Positions 17,044 through 25,786 of a stretch of 64,000 nucleotides of DNA are shown here, piece after piece. A program made the translations under genes and the position numbers. The notes under the pieces were generated by a model, which ran no database searches, had not been told where the DNA came from, and saw only the letters and a list, made by a program, of their open reading frames with translations. The stretch is from Halobacillus litoralis. Lineage in GTDB: Bacteria; Bacillota; Bacilli; Bacillales; Halobacillaceae. Numbering within the stretch: position 1 is the stretch's first letter; each line of letters opens with the position of its first letter. The DNA lies in assembly GCF_020524025.1 (NCBI RefSeq), contig NZ_JAIVKN010000002.1, positions 496,001 through 560,000 of the forward strand. Reading direction: 5' to 3'.

Positions 17044-18630
17044 CTATAGAATTCCAATCGGGGAAAGAAGCGTATAAATCACAATCATTGCTATAGTCGC
17101 TGCCAATCCTACTGGATAAACAAGTTTCCAAGGCGTCATATCGACTTTTGCTTTTTGCTCTAATACGAAGTCGGTTTCTCTTGGACGTAACTTTCCGATC
17201 AACAGCATCAGCGCTGTACAGAAAACAAAGAGAATTCCTAAGATGTGCAGGAAGTGAACCCCTGTATCCCATACCAGCTGAGTTGTTGCATAAATGGAAA
17301 TGAATACAAACAAGGAAATTTTTGCTGCAATCGATGGAACACGCTTCGTAAGGTACCCGACAATTAAAATAGTAAAGATCGGAACGTTATAAAAACCGTT
17401 GACAATCTGCAGGTACTGGAAAAATCCCTGTGGTACTTTATCGATCAATGGTGCAATACACATCGCAAACAAGGCGAGAATGATTCCTACATACTTCCCT
17501 TTTCTAACGATATCTCGATCCGGTGCGTCCGGATTAAAGTAAGGCTTATAAATGTTCAATGCAATTAGTGTCACAGATGAGTTCAGTGCTGAGTTGAAAG
17601 AAGAAAGGATCGCACCGAACAAAACAGCGGCAAAGAAACCAACCAACGGTGTAGGCAGTACTTCAGAAACTAGTCTAGGATAAGCATCTGTCGGCTCTAA
17701 TCCCGGACCGAACATATTGAAGGCAATAATCCCCGGCAAAATTAAGAAAACAGGACCTAGCAACTTCAGGAATGCAGCAATAAGAACACCTTTCTGCCCT
17801 TCCTTCAAGTTCTTAGCTGCAATGGCACGCTGCATAATGTGCTGGGCTGTTCCCCAATAGAATAAGTTTACAAGGAGCATACCGGTAAACATCGTTCCAA
17901 ATGGGACGGGACTGTCTTCTCCACCAATGGAATTTAATTTCTCAGGCGAATTTTCAACAATCGTTTGGAATCCATTTGTGAATGATCCATCCCCTAAAAC
18001 AAAAAGTCCAAGGACAGGAATCATCAAACCACCAATAAGTAACCCTACGCCATTAATCGTATCGGAAACGGCTACGGCTTTCAGGCCGCCGAATACAGCA
18101 TAAATAGATCCGACAATCCCAATAGCAAATACGGTAATCCAAAGACCTGCTGTCCGGCTTACGCCTAATGCTTCAGGAATATCAAACAATCCATTGATGG
18201 CGACAGCACCTGAATAAAGAATAGGCGGCAGTAGGTTAAATACATAACCGAATAAAAAGAGGATGGTAACAATTTGCTTTGTCCCAAAATCATATCGATC
18301 TTCAAGGAAATCAGGAATCGTCGTGATTCCGCCTTTCATATAACGTGGAAGCAGGAAGAAAGCCACCACTACCAGCGCAATCGCTGATCCAACTTCCCAT
18401 CCCATGACGGCAATCGTGTCTGAATACCCTTGTGCATTCAGTCCGATTAACTGCTCTGTTGATAGATTTGTCAGCATTAAGGATCCTGCAATAACCCAGG
18501 CACCCAGGTTACGCCCTCCTAGGAAATACCCATCCTGCGTGTCCAGATTCTCTTTTCTCGTAAACCACCAGGCAACGGTGGCAACTAAACCTGTAAAAAA
18601 TAGAAATGATAGAACGGTAAATAGATTCAT
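17044..18630 (-). CDS. Sodium:solute symporter (SglT/YidK-like), probable galactoside or hexose uptake
   Basis: SSS-family transporter of 528 aa with 13-14 hydrophobic segments. LGGRNLGAWVIAGSLMLTNLSTEQLIGLN (about 36-64) carries the sugar-type SSS signature, as in SGLT and YidK. The ATG at 18628-18630 has AAAGGAGAGG in the right place; the longer reading frame upstream adds a charged stretch without a ribosome site. It lies between the galactoside operon and an aldose epimerase gene and has a cre-overlapped promoter. This makes Na+-coupled galactose/galactoside import the likely role (inference) and suits a halophile. Confidence 0.88.
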   Translation of the reverse strand: MNLFTVLSFLFFTGLVATVAWWFTRKENLDTQDGYFLGGRNLGAWVIAGSLMLTNLSTEQLIGLNAQGYSDTIAVMGWEVGSAIALVVVAFFLLPRYMKGGITTIPDFLEDRYDFGTKQIVTILFLFGYVFNLLPPILYSGAVAINGLFDIPEALGVSRTAGLWITVFAIGIVGSIYAVFGGLKAVAVSDTINGVGLLIGGLMIPVLGLFVLGDGSFTNGFQTIVENSPEKLNSIGGEDSPVPFGTMFTGMLLVNLFYWGTAQHIMQRAIAAKNLKEGQKGVLIAAFLKLLGPVFLILPGIIAFNMFGPGLEPTDAYPRLVSEVLPTPLVGFFAAVLFGAILSSFNSALNSSVTLIALNIYKPYFNPDAPDRDIVRKGKYVGIILALFAMCIAPLIDKVPQGFFQYLQIVNGFYNVPIFTILIVGYLTKRVPSIAAKISLFVFISIYATTQLVWDTGVHFLHILGILFVFCTALMLLIGKLRPRETDFVLEQKAKVDMTPWKLVYPVGLAATIAMIVIYTLLSPIGIL

Positions 18631-18705
18631 TGTTGCCTCTCCTTTTTTGAAAGCGGAATCAAAATTAATCATATTAAAATGTATGCGCTTTTTTATGTAC
18701 ACCTA

Positions 18706-18735
18706 ATAATATCCCCCGCTGTGTAAGCGTTTCAA
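18706..18735 (-). promoter_or_regulatory. Symporter promoter with cre-like box over the -35
   Basis: Minus strand TTGAAA (18730-18735), 18-bp spacer, TATTAT (18706-18711). The -35 is embedded in TTGAAACGCTTACA (18722-18735), which matches the cre consensus at 13 of 14 positions. Confidence 0.5.
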
Positions 18736-19022
18736 TGGTAAAAAAATTGACGAAGCTTGTTTTTTTTTGCTTTATCACCAGCGGTTTACAAGAAAAGGAA
18801 AGGGGCTGTTACCGGCACTATATCAATCTACTGTACATTTTATTTATACCTCTACACTTTTTTTGCTTGATGATCTTCATAAAAGATCAATCCGTGTTCA
18901 GGAAGGATAGTGATAGCCTCTGCCTCCCGCCCAGCTCCTTTTCTGTTCTCTTCCACCCTATTTTTAAGGTTATCGGGCCCGTAATATGAGACGTAAAATA
19001 GATAGAAAGCATTTAGAAATAT
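18736..19022. other. Gene-free stretch upstream of the symporter
   Basis: AT-rich sequence between the symporter promoter and the terminator of the epimerase gene. A weak plus-strand ORF here has no ribosome site and no recognisable product. Confidence 0.5.
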
Positions 19023-19057
19023 AAAAAAGGCCCCGGATTCATTTCCGGGACCTTTTC
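19023..19057 (-). terminator. Terminator of the aldose epimerase gene
   Basis: Minus-strand hairpin GGTCCCGGAA / TCCGGGGCC with one mismatch, followed by six T. Confidence 0.75.
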
Positions 19058-19072
19058 TCGTATATAGTTAAC

Positions 19073-20020
19073 CTACAATTGTTCACTTGAGATATGCAGT
19101 TTCCAAGAATACGATCCTTCAGCAGGAATCGAAGAAGCTTTGCCTATCTTTTCAGCGAGATAGACATCATCGTACACTCCGGTGCAAGGTTCCAATGCGA
19201 CGTTATGTTCACCTCTGTATCCACCGCGGGTCTTCCATACCCCGAGGTAAGGAACTTTCTCTTTAGGAAAACGGTAAGTAAGCCTGCGTTGAACATCCGC
19301 CTGAACGAGAGAGCACCATCCTTCACTCAATGGCTCAGTAAAATAAAACTTTTCGGCCGTTCCCTCTTCCACCGGCTCTAAATGAGAAAGGTTTATTCTT
19401 TCTCCTGTCTTTAGTGAAGCGGTTTCAGGATATGTGTGATTTGTCCCCCAGCCACCAAGATGCTCAGAGCCGCCCTCGACACTCATGACCTGGTTCATGC
19501 CGGCCGGGACCTCTATCTCTGTACTTTCATTCATATTCAGTAAAGCATGCGGTGTCCATATAAACGGGAATGGCTTCGAGGACTTATTAGTCGCTTCGTA
19601 ATGTATTTCTACAGTATTTCCATGTAAGCGCATTCTTTTTTTCAAAACATAAGGAAACTTCGGACTTTTAACCGAAAGCTCTACTCCATCAACAGTTGGT
19701 CTGCATGCCCACGGGAGTGCCCATACTTCTCCATGATCCGGTATTTCCTCTCCGTTGGGATGAGGGCCCTGGTCAATTCCCGGGAACATTTCATCGAAAC
19801 CACTGGAATCATATTCCGAAAAATCTGCACCATAAGGAGGGATCGTCAATGATTCATTTTTTGCCTGATACAACCATTCATATCCAATACTCTTATCAAA
19901 AAAACTGACCATTTTTCCTCCATAATCAGGAAGAATCACAGAGCGTATGGATTCATTTTCTAAGACTATTGCTTTTAATCCTCTACATTCGGTCTTTTGA
20001 TACGTCGATACGTCGATCAT
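19073..20020 (-). CDS. Aldose 1-epimerase-family protein
   Basis: Probable sugar mutarotase, 315 aa, beta-sandwich galactose-mutarotase fold. It contains PPYGADFSEYDSSGFDEMFPGI (about 67-88), FIWTPHALLNM with the expected catalytic His (about 172-182), and a late LEPCTGVYDDVY (about 280-291) with the catalytic Glu. Starting at the ATG at 20018-20020 is supported by AAGGAGGAGCAGCCG. Its position next to the sugar symporter suggests it equilibrates anomers of imported galactose for GalK (inference). Specificity may differ because it belongs to a divergent branch, not classical GalM. Confidence 0.8.
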   Translation of the reverse strand: MIDVSTYQKTECRGLKAIVLENESIRSVILPDYGGKMVSFFDKSIGYEWLYQAKNESLTIPPYGADFSEYDSSGFDEMFPGIDQGPHPNGEEIPDHGEVWALPWACRPTVDGVELSVKSPKFPYVLKKRMRLHGNTVEIHYEATNKSSKPFPFIWTPHALLNMNESTEIEVPAGMNQVMSVEGGSEHLGGWGTNHTYPETASLKTGERINLSHLEPVEEGTAEKFYFTEPLSEGWCSLVQADVQRRLTYRFPKEKVPYLGVWKTRGGYRGEHNVALEPCTGVYDDVYLAEKIGKASSIPAEGSYSWKLHISSEQL

Positions 20021-20254
20021 CGGCTGCTCCTCCTTACTAATTGTTTCCATTTTTTCATTGGTAAGGGTTGTCTTTCCGACTCTGGATCGTTCTAACCCAT
20101 TTCCAATCAAAATTCATTATTATCTTTAAGATTGTTCTCACCATTATAACGCTTTCATGGGTCTTAAATGAATAGTTTTTATGAATTTTATTACAAATTT
20201 CTGTATACTTTCATTCCCCAGCCTCAGTAAATTTAGGTCCGCTTCTTTAGTGGG

Positions 20255-20390
20255 AGCAGGGATGTATAGGAAATAACTCGCTTTCCTGCGGGGGAACCGG
20301 CAAGCCTCCTCGGTCGTTAGCACTCCCTGTGGGGTCTTGCCTGGCTCCTTCTCCCGCGGGAGTCTCGTCATTTCCTATCCCCCCTCTTTA
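20255..20390 (-). repeat. GC-rich dispersed repeat, copy A
   Basis: Read on the minus strand it contains GAGACTCCCGCGGGAGAAGG, then GACCGAGGAGGCTTGCC, then TTCCCCCGCAGGAAAGCGAG. Copy B has the same three blocks in the same order on the plus strand. I know similar GC-rich repeats from many Bacillaceae genomes; no coding capacity is seen. Confidence 0.75.
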
Positions 20391-20470
20391 TGTCAACTTA
20401 ACGGACCTATTCATAAAAAGGTGACGACTGGTACTAAACGCTTATAAAGCTGGCTTTGCAGGCCGGCTGG

Positions 20471-20490
20471 ACGAGGATTTAACAGAGCCT
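20471..20490. repeat. Solitary end related to the MITE at 44482-44704
   Basis: ACGAGGATTTAACAGAGCCT here matches the right end of the MITE-like element (ACGAAGCTTTAACAGAGCCT, 44686-44705) at 18 of 20 positions. No matching left end was found within a few hundred bases, so it is probably a decayed copy. Confidence 0.5.
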
Positions 20491-20837
20491 CTTTCAAAAT
20501 TCTCTGCTGTTAATCATATAAACACGCTTATCTTGAATCGGATTTCGAGATGTACTGAAAGGATGATAGTTGTTGGGAATATGAATTGCTTTCCGCCTCT
20601 GCATGATGGAGGGTCGTTCGATATTGGTACAGGTTAATCGAACTTCTCACTGATTTATTTAGGTGCTTCAGGCTTGGGATGCCGTCCATCTCCCAGGAGT
20701 GTCAACGTTTCTCAGCCTCTTAGATATTTGAAACTCTCGGAAACAGCCACTTAAAGTTAGATGTGCAGGAGCTGAGCCATCGTGGCCATTCTTTCAATAT
20801 TATGTATCGGCTGTCATATGGGATTTCGTGCCTCCTA

Positions 20838-20970
20838 TACGGCAAGGGACAGGGGGAAGGGTGAGACTCCCGCGGGAGAAGGGAGTAGACGAGATCCCGC
20901 AGGGCGAAGCCGAGGAAGCTCAGCAGTTCCCCCGCAGGAAAGCGAATCCTTTCCCATGTCCCCTCATTAC
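20838..20970 (+). repeat. GC-rich dispersed repeat, copy B
   Basis: Plus-strand blocks GAGACTCCCGCGGGAGAAGG, GCCGAGGAAGCTC and GTTCCCCCGCAGGAAAGCGA. The first and last blocks are essentially identical to copy A, which lies about 450 bp away inverted. Confidence 0.75.
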
Positions 20971-21014
20971 AACCTGGTTCTCGAAATCAACACCTATAAA
21001 ACATGGGGAATTGA

Positions 21015-21899
21015 TTATTCATAAATTGCTTCAGCTGTTGAGGGCAGAGATCTTACTTGTTTCAGATAGGCGGTCATATTTTCATCTTCCGTTGTTGAAT
21101 AATGGAATGAAAGGTCTTCTGCTACATCTTTCGCTAACGTCCTGAACAACTCACCGGCAATAAATAAGGAATCCCACACATTCTCATAATCCCCATTAGA
21201 ATAAGTCGCTTTGTACTGATTCCAGTAGGACTCAGGAAGCTGTTTTTTAAAGTAGTTTCCGACTTTACCAGTAGATACCTGGAAATTCGTCTGTGTCCCA
21301 ATCCACCATTCCACCATCTTGTTTAATTCCATCCTCACCACAGAGTCCATCATGAACTTTGCATAAGGCAATTCATCACGCCAGATACTTTTAGCAATAT
21401 TCTGCTGGCACCACCAAAAGTTATTGCAGCAGCTTAGATACGTAGGCTCCGTCGGCTTTTTCACGTGATAATCTGTATCAGCAGGGGCTGGAATTGCCGG
21501 CAGACAGTCATCCTTATCCAGTAAAGGGACCGTTAATTTATCATGAAGGAAATGAAATTTCATATGTTCTTTTGTTTCAACATGAAGGTCAATCCGATTC
21601 CCGTCTTTAAATAATAGTAAGTATCCATAGGATTGCGCAAAATCCGCCTCCATCCCAGAGTTCAGGATGTTTTTGTCAGGCTCCTGATACATAAGGATCT
21701 CTCCGAAACGGTGGATCCACTCTTTATCTTCTATAAAAGGCTGGGTTTCCTGCACGACATAAACGATATCATAATCTTGAAATATATCTTTTTCTACGTT
21801 TGGATTGGTTCTTGATCCGTTCATATAAACAGCTCGTATTCTTTCATCTTCTTTGGCTGTATCCATAATCAGGCTCATCATTGCTTGTTCACTTCTCAT
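21015..21899 (-). CDS. aadK: Aminoglycoside 6-adenylyltransferase, chromosomal AadK type
   Basis: Adenylylates the 6-hydroxyl of streptomycin. It is 294 aa, with the N-terminus MRSEQAMMSLIMDTAKEDERIRAV very close in pattern to B. subtilis AadK. The nucleotidyltransferase motif GSRTN (about 28-32), with acidic residues in FQDYDIVYVV (about 40-49), provides the metal site. A third acidic position is in RIDLHVE (about 102-108). The ATG at 21897-21899 has GGAGGGAG; a longer frame lacks one. It is monocistronic. Low-level intrinsic resistance genes of this type are normal in soil bacilli and do not by themselves indicate transfer. Confidence 0.9.
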   Translation of the reverse strand: MRSEQAMMSLIMDTAKEDERIRAVYMNGSRTNPNVEKDIFQDYDIVYVVQETQPFIEDKEWIHRFGEILMYQEPDKNILNSGMEADFAQSYGYLLLFKDGNRIDLHVETKEHMKFHFLHDKLTVPLLDKDDCLPAIPAPADTDYHVKKPTEPTYLSCCNNFWWCQQNIAKSIWRDELPYAKFMMDSVVRMELNKMVEWWIGTQTNFQVSTGKVGNYFKKQLPESYWNQYKATYSNGDYENVWDSLFIAGELFRTLAKDVAEDLSFHYSTTEDENMTAYLKQVRSLPSTAEAIYE

Positions 21900-22112
21900 T
21901 ATTGCTCCCTCCAATAGGTCCGTTTTATAAGCAGCTTTTTCATTCAACACATCGAGGGACTGTGAATATATAATAGGTTCTTTTGATTCCAGTTAGAACA
22001 CGGTTTTCCCCTCATTTTCCCCCATCTTGTAAATTCCTTTGTTTAATCATCATATCGATAAGTCCTCATCTAGAAAAGCTCTTACTACTAAAGACCGTTT
22101 TATGTAGAAAAG

Positions 22113-22152
22113 AAAAAACCCCTGAACCATCCGGTAAAGGATAGCTCAAGGG
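22113..22152 (-). terminator. Terminator of the small lipoprotein gene
   Basis: Minus strand CCCTTGAGCTATCC / GGATGGTTCAGGGG (with G-U pairs) and a 4-base loop, followed by six T; it ends at the stop of the gene. Confidence 0.75.
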
Positions 22153-22153
22153 A

Positions 22154-22522
22154 TTATTGATTGGCTATTTGAAGAATCATACCTTCCAGCACGTGAATGT
22201 TCCTGGCGTTAAAGCGGATGCCCTTATAGTCAAAAACAAGAATCTGCTGATCTTTCACACCTAGAATCTCTTCATAATTTTTATCCTCATGAATCTTTTG
22301 ATAACTGATAGTGGCGATGATGTTCTTTCTTGCTAAATACACTTTCATCCCCGTCAGCTGCGACTTTAACTGTTCCTTTGGTGGTTGATCATCATAAAAG
22401 TAAACAAAATGAAGTTCGTTTTCCATGGAGGACGTAAACTGTTGGATTGTCTTTTGCGTGGCATTATCCACACACCCAGCTAATAAAATCACCAGAAGCC
22501 ATAGTCCCATCCATTTTCTCAC
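22154..22522 (-). CDS. Small putative lipoprotein, 122 aa
   Basis: Begins VRKWMGLWLLVILLAGC, a lipoprotein signal peptide with lipobox LLAGC. The mature part is about 105 residues, mixed alpha/beta, without a recognised domain. The start is GTG at 22520-22522 because GGAGGAATGTGAAA gives proper spacing; a longer frame reaches into the upstream region without a ribosome site. It is convergent with aadK's upstream region and divergent from the LCP gene. Function unknown. Confidence 0.65.
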   Translation of the reverse strand: MRKWMGLWLLVILLAGCVDNATQKTIQQFTSSMENELHFVYFYDDQPPKEQLKSQLTGMKVYLARKNIIATISYQKIHEDKNYEEILGVKDQQILVFDYKGIRFNARNIHVLEGMILQIANQ

Positions 22523-22743
22523 TTTCACATTCCTCCAAAAAGTATAACTTAAATTACTATATGCAGGAGGGACAAAAATAACACCCTGCGAAGGGACGGG
22601 CATGAGAAGAAAAGATCTCTAAAAAACATACTCCATGAACTATGCTTTGTTTGTACCTTAGTGAGATCCTGGAGGTTTTTTTTACAAGTTTCTACAATAA
22701 ACGTATAATAGAAGAAAAAGTATGTTTGGAAAGAGGTGGGGGT

Positions 22744-23682
22744 ATGAGCCGTAGCGAACGGAAGAGAGTAAAGCGGAGAAAGAGAAGACGTTGGAAATTC
22801 CTCCTCTTTGCTATAGCGCTTGTCCTATTGGCTGGAGGCGTTTATTTTTATATGATTTTTCAAGACGTCAGAACCACCGTCAACCAGGACTTACATGAAA
22901 GTGTAACTTCAATTAATACGGAAGAAACAAAAGAAAAAGTTGAGAATAAAGAACCACTGAACATTCTGCTTCTTGGTGTAGATGAGCGGGAAAATGATGT
23001 CGGACGTTCTGATACGATGATCGTCATGACGCTTGATCCAAACAACAACCAGATGCAGATGGTCAGCATTCCGCGTGATACGCGTGTGGAAATTGCCGGC
23101 GACGGCCGTGTAACAAGAATTAATCACGCTTACGCTTACGGCGGAAGCGATATGGCCGTTGATACAGTAGAAAACTTCCTTGATATCGACTTGGATTATT
23201 ATATTCGTGTCAATATGGAGGGACTCTCACAAGTCGTTGATGCTGTCGGCGGTGTCACTGTTCAAAACGATATGGCGTTCACTTCAGGAAACTTCACTTT
23301 TAAAGAGGGTGAAATCGAACTGGATGGTGATGAAGCTTTAGGGTTCGTACGGATGAGAAAAAATGATCCAAATGGAGACCTTGGGCGGAACGAGCGTCAA
23401 CGTGAAGTAATCCAGGGCATTATCAGCAAAGGTGCCCGGCTTGATGCGGTTAATAAAATCGGAAACATCATGGATGTGTTAGGCGATAACGTCAGCACCA
23501 ACATGCAGTTTGATGATATGAGAAGACTCGTCACAAATTATCGAAGTGCCCGCAAAAATACATCGACTTACCAGATGTCCGGAGATGGACAGATGGTCAA
23601 TGGGATGTACCTGATTTTTATGCCGGAGCAGGAGATACAAGAGACTCATGATAAAATTGTCGATTTCGGATCAAAATCCTAA
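22744..23682 (+). CDS. LytR-CpsA-Psr family glycopolymer ligase
   Basis: Membrane-anchored enzyme that attaches teichoic-acid-type polymers to peptidoglycan. It is 312 aa, with a strongly basic cytoplasmic N-terminus (SRSERKRVKRRKRRR), one membrane anchor (about 18-38) and an extracytoplasmic LCP domain (about 80-230). Diagnostic stretches are NILLLGVD, GRSDTMIVMTL, SIPRDTRV and RINHAYAYGG, with the conserved Arg/Asp residues for pyrophosphate binding. The ATG at 22744 follows AAAGAGGTGGGG, which is better than the upstream in-frame ATG at 22642. B. subtilis has three paralogues; which one this equals cannot be decided. Confidence 0.92.
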   Translation: MSRSERKRVKRRKRRRWKFLLFAIALVLLAGGVYFYMIFQDVRTTVNQDLHESVTSINTEETKEKVENKEPLNILLLGVDERENDVGRSDTMIVMTLDPNNNQMQMVSIPRDTRVEIAGDGRVTRINHAYAYGGSDMAVDTVENFLDIDLDYYIRVNMEGLSQVVDAVGGVTVQNDMAFTSGNFTFKEGEIELDGDEALGFVRMRKNDPNGDLGRNERQREVIQGIISKGARLDAVNKIGNIMDVLGDNVSTNMQFDDMRRLVTNYRSARKNTSTYQMSGDGQMVNGMYLIFMPEQEIQETHDKIVDFGSKS

Positions 23683-23683
23683 G

Positions 23684-23719
23684 AAAAACCCCTTTCTCTT
23701 CATTGAGAAGGGGGTTTTT
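23684..23719 (+). terminator. Terminator of the LCP gene
   Basis: AAAACCCCTTTCTC / GAGAAGGGGGTTTTT hairpin with T-run. Confidence 0.85.
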
Positions 23720-23760
23720 AAGATAGGATTTCGTGGTATTCCCCTATCTGGGAATATTTA

Positions 23761-23787
23761 AAAAACCGCCGTTCTAAGCGGCGGTTT
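23761..23787 (-). terminator. Terminator overlapping the end of the 136-aa membrane protein gene
   Basis: Minus strand AAACCGCCG / CGGCGGTTT hairpin whose left arm encodes the last codons and stop of the gene, followed by T6. Confidence 0.8.
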
Positions 23788-24184
23788 GGTCTTCCTTATT
23801 CTTTAGATATTTTTGAATGCCTTTGCTGATCAGGCGGATAATGAAATAAATGCTGCAAAAGAAGAAGAATCCCAGCATACTTACGAAAGCATCTGCAAAT
23901 TCCATGTTGCCGCTGCCTGTAATCTTCTGCTGAATCTCGACCGCGAACACGAATACAAGCACCATCGCAAAGGTGAACAAAAAGGAAATGGCGGAGATGC
24001 TCCATTTGGCTAAAGCATGGAAAAGGATATCTACAAATAGAAGTCCTATGATTCCAAGAATACCGATCACCCAGAAATGGAGGTCTTTATCAGACAAATC
24101 CCAGCCCATCATATGGGAAAATTTCAAAATGACATCATGCCATACATTGACAACGTCAGCTAAAAGCAGAATAATTTCTTTCAT
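23774..24184 (-). CDS. Putative membrane protein, 136 aa
   Basis: Three or four hydrophobic segments (about 36-56, 60-85, 98-120) and a charged C-terminus. There is no recognised domain. HMMGWDLSDKDLHFWVIGILG (about 24-44) has a conserved look. The ribosome site AGGAGAG is somewhat distant (about 14 bases) from the ATG at 24182-24184. It is convergent with the LCP gene and divergent from the potassium transporter gene. Function unknown. Confidence 0.65.
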   Translation of the reverse strand: MKEIILLLADVVNVWHDVILKFSHMMGWDLSDKDLHFWVIGILGIIGLLFVDILFHALAKWSISAISFLFTFAMVLVFVFAVEIQQKITGSGNMEFADAFVSMLGFFFFCSIYFIIRLISKGIQKYLKNKEDQTAA

Positions 24185-24373
24185 TAGATATATTTTCGCT
24201 CTCCTATCTTAAAGCTAAATCATCATGATCACTCTTTACACTATACCATATTGAATAATTTCCAGTAAATCTGCCTTTGCATCTCCCTGCAGGTGACCAT
24301 TGCTATCTCACGTAAATACCTATAAAATCCATGATATAGAAAACAAGCAGTCAGACAAAAAGGAGGTCTTCCC

Positions 24374-25741
24374 ATGTGGAGCGGGTATCGATCAAGATTT
24401 TCCCGGTATATTGACCGAATGTCTCCCTTCCAAATTATCGTGCTCTTCTATTTATCAGCAGCAGCCATCTCCACCCTTTTAATAAGTCTGCCTTTTTTAC
24501 ATAAGGAAGGCGTCTCGATCAGCTTCATTGACAGTTTATTTACAGCGGTGAGTGCAATCAGCGTCACTGGATTAGGCGTCATATCGACTCCAGACACATT
24601 TAATACAGGTGGATATTTTGTGTTGATGTTCATCCTCCAATTCGGCGGGATCGGAGTAATGACACTCGGGACCTTTGTGTGGCTGTTGTTAGGACAAAAG
24701 ATCGGATTAAAGCGCAGGCAGTTAATTAAAACTGACCAGAACCGCTCCAACTTCTCAGGAATTGTAAGACTGATTCGGCAGATATTAATGATTATCCTGC
24801 TTATTGAACTCATCGGCGCCATTATTTTAGGCACCTATTACATCCAATATTTCCCTACCATTCATGAGGCGTTCATTCAAGGAGCTTTTGCTTCTGTCAG
24901 TGCAACAACCAACGCGGGGTTTGACATTACTGGATCCTCTTTGGTTATGTTTCAGAATGATTATTTTGTCCAGTTCGTCAATATGATTCTTCTTACTTTA
25001 GGTGCCATCGGATTTCCTGTGTTAATTGAAGTGAAAGATTATTTATCTAAAAGAGAGAATGATTTCTTTCATTTCTCCTTGTTTACAAAACTGACCTCTG
25101 TCACTTTTGCAGCCTTAATCGTCGTTGGCGCCTTCCTTATCTATTGGTTTGACCGCCATCATTTCTTTCAGGGCCGTTCCTGGCACGAATCATTTTTCTA
25201 TGCCCTCTTTCAGTCTGTTACAACAAGAAACGGTGGCCTTGCCACGATGGATGTGAGCGAATTTACAACGCCGACGTTATTGATTATCTGCGCACTCATG
25301 TTTATCGGCGCTTCTCCCAGCAGTGTAGGAGGCGGCATTCGTACCACGACCTTCGCTATAATGGTATTAAGCATCTTTTCTTATGCCAGAGGAAAATCAC
25401 ACGTCAGTGTCTTCCGGCGTGAAATTCATGAAGATGATATCTTTCGTTCGTTTATTGTCATCTGTACAGCGATGTCCATCGTCGGTCTGGCAATCGTCTT
25501 ACTCAAATACAATGAACCACAGTTTACATTGATGGAAATCATCTTTGAATCCTGCTCAGCATTCGGTACGACAGGACTGTCTATGGGAATCACTCCAGAC
25601 CTTCACACCGGGGGCAAACTGGTCATTATCGGTTTGATGTTTATCGGCCGCATCGGTATTTTCGCTTTCTTATTTATTTTAAGAAGAAACAGCACCAAAG
25701 AGACCTATCATTATCCAAAAGAAAGTATGATTATCGGGTAA
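24374..25741 (+). CDS. Ktr/Trk-type potassium transporter, membrane subunit
   Basis: K+ (Na+-dependent) uptake channel-like subunit of the TrkH/KtrB superfamily, 455 aa, with four M1-P-M2 repeats. Selectivity-filter-like glycines are visible in AVSAISVTGLG, SVSATTNAGFD, SVTTRNGG and SCSAFGTTGLS. The order and length fit KtrB/KtrD. No cytosolic KtrA/KtrC gene is adjacent, as for ktrD in B. subtilis, so the gating subunit must be elsewhere. K+ uptake is central to salt adaptation. ATG follows AAAGGAGGTC. Confidence 0.92.
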   Translation: MWSGYRSRFSRYIDRMSPFQIIVLFYLSAAAISTLLISLPFLHKEGVSISFIDSLFTAVSAISVTGLGVISTPDTFNTGGYFVLMFILQFGGIGVMTLGTFVWLLLGQKIGLKRRQLIKTDQNRSNFSGIVRLIRQILMIILLIELIGAIILGTYYIQYFPTIHEAFIQGAFASVSATTNAGFDITGSSLVMFQNDYFVQFVNMILLTLGAIGFPVLIEVKDYLSKRENDFFHFSLFTKLTSVTFAALIVVGAFLIYWFDRHHFFQGRSWHESFFYALFQSVTTRNGGLATMDVSEFTTPTLLIICALMFIGASPSSVGGGIRTTTFAIMVLSIFSYARGKSHVSVFRREIHEDDIFRSFIVICTAMSIVGLAIVLLKYNEPQFTLMEIIFESCSAFGTTGLSMGITPDLHTGGKLVIIGLMFIGRIGIFAFLFILRRNSTKETYHYPKESMIIG

Positions 25742-25744
25742 ATA

Positions 25745-25785
25745 AAAAACCTTGCAAAGAAAAAGTTTTCTATGCAAGGTTTTCT
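25745..25785. terminator. Bidirectional terminator
   Basis: AAAACCTTGCA / TGCAAGGTTTT with an A/T-rich interior loop, between convergent genes. Confidence 0.8.
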
Positions 25786-25786
25786 C

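Larger units (their letters stand above)
20021..21014. other. About 1 kb without genes: repeat-rich junction
   Basis: Contains two copies of a GC-rich repeat in opposite orientation (20255-20390 and 20838-20970) and a piece matching the terminal inverted repeat of the MITE-like element at 44482 (20471-20490). Between them no ORF with a ribosome site is seen. The stretch looks like a dumping ground of small mobile or repetitive elements separating the galactoside region from aadK. Confidence 0.65.

Noticed and set aside
18735-18989. Plus-strand 84-aa reading frame upstream of the symporter
   Set aside because: No ribosome site, no recognisable sequence, and its 5' end lies in the region just upstream of the minus-strand symporter promoter.
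21906-21925. AATAGGTCCGTT near aadK matching the inverse of a 12-base stretch at 20400-20411
   Set aside because: A 12-base match alone can occur by chance and no further similarity extends from it.
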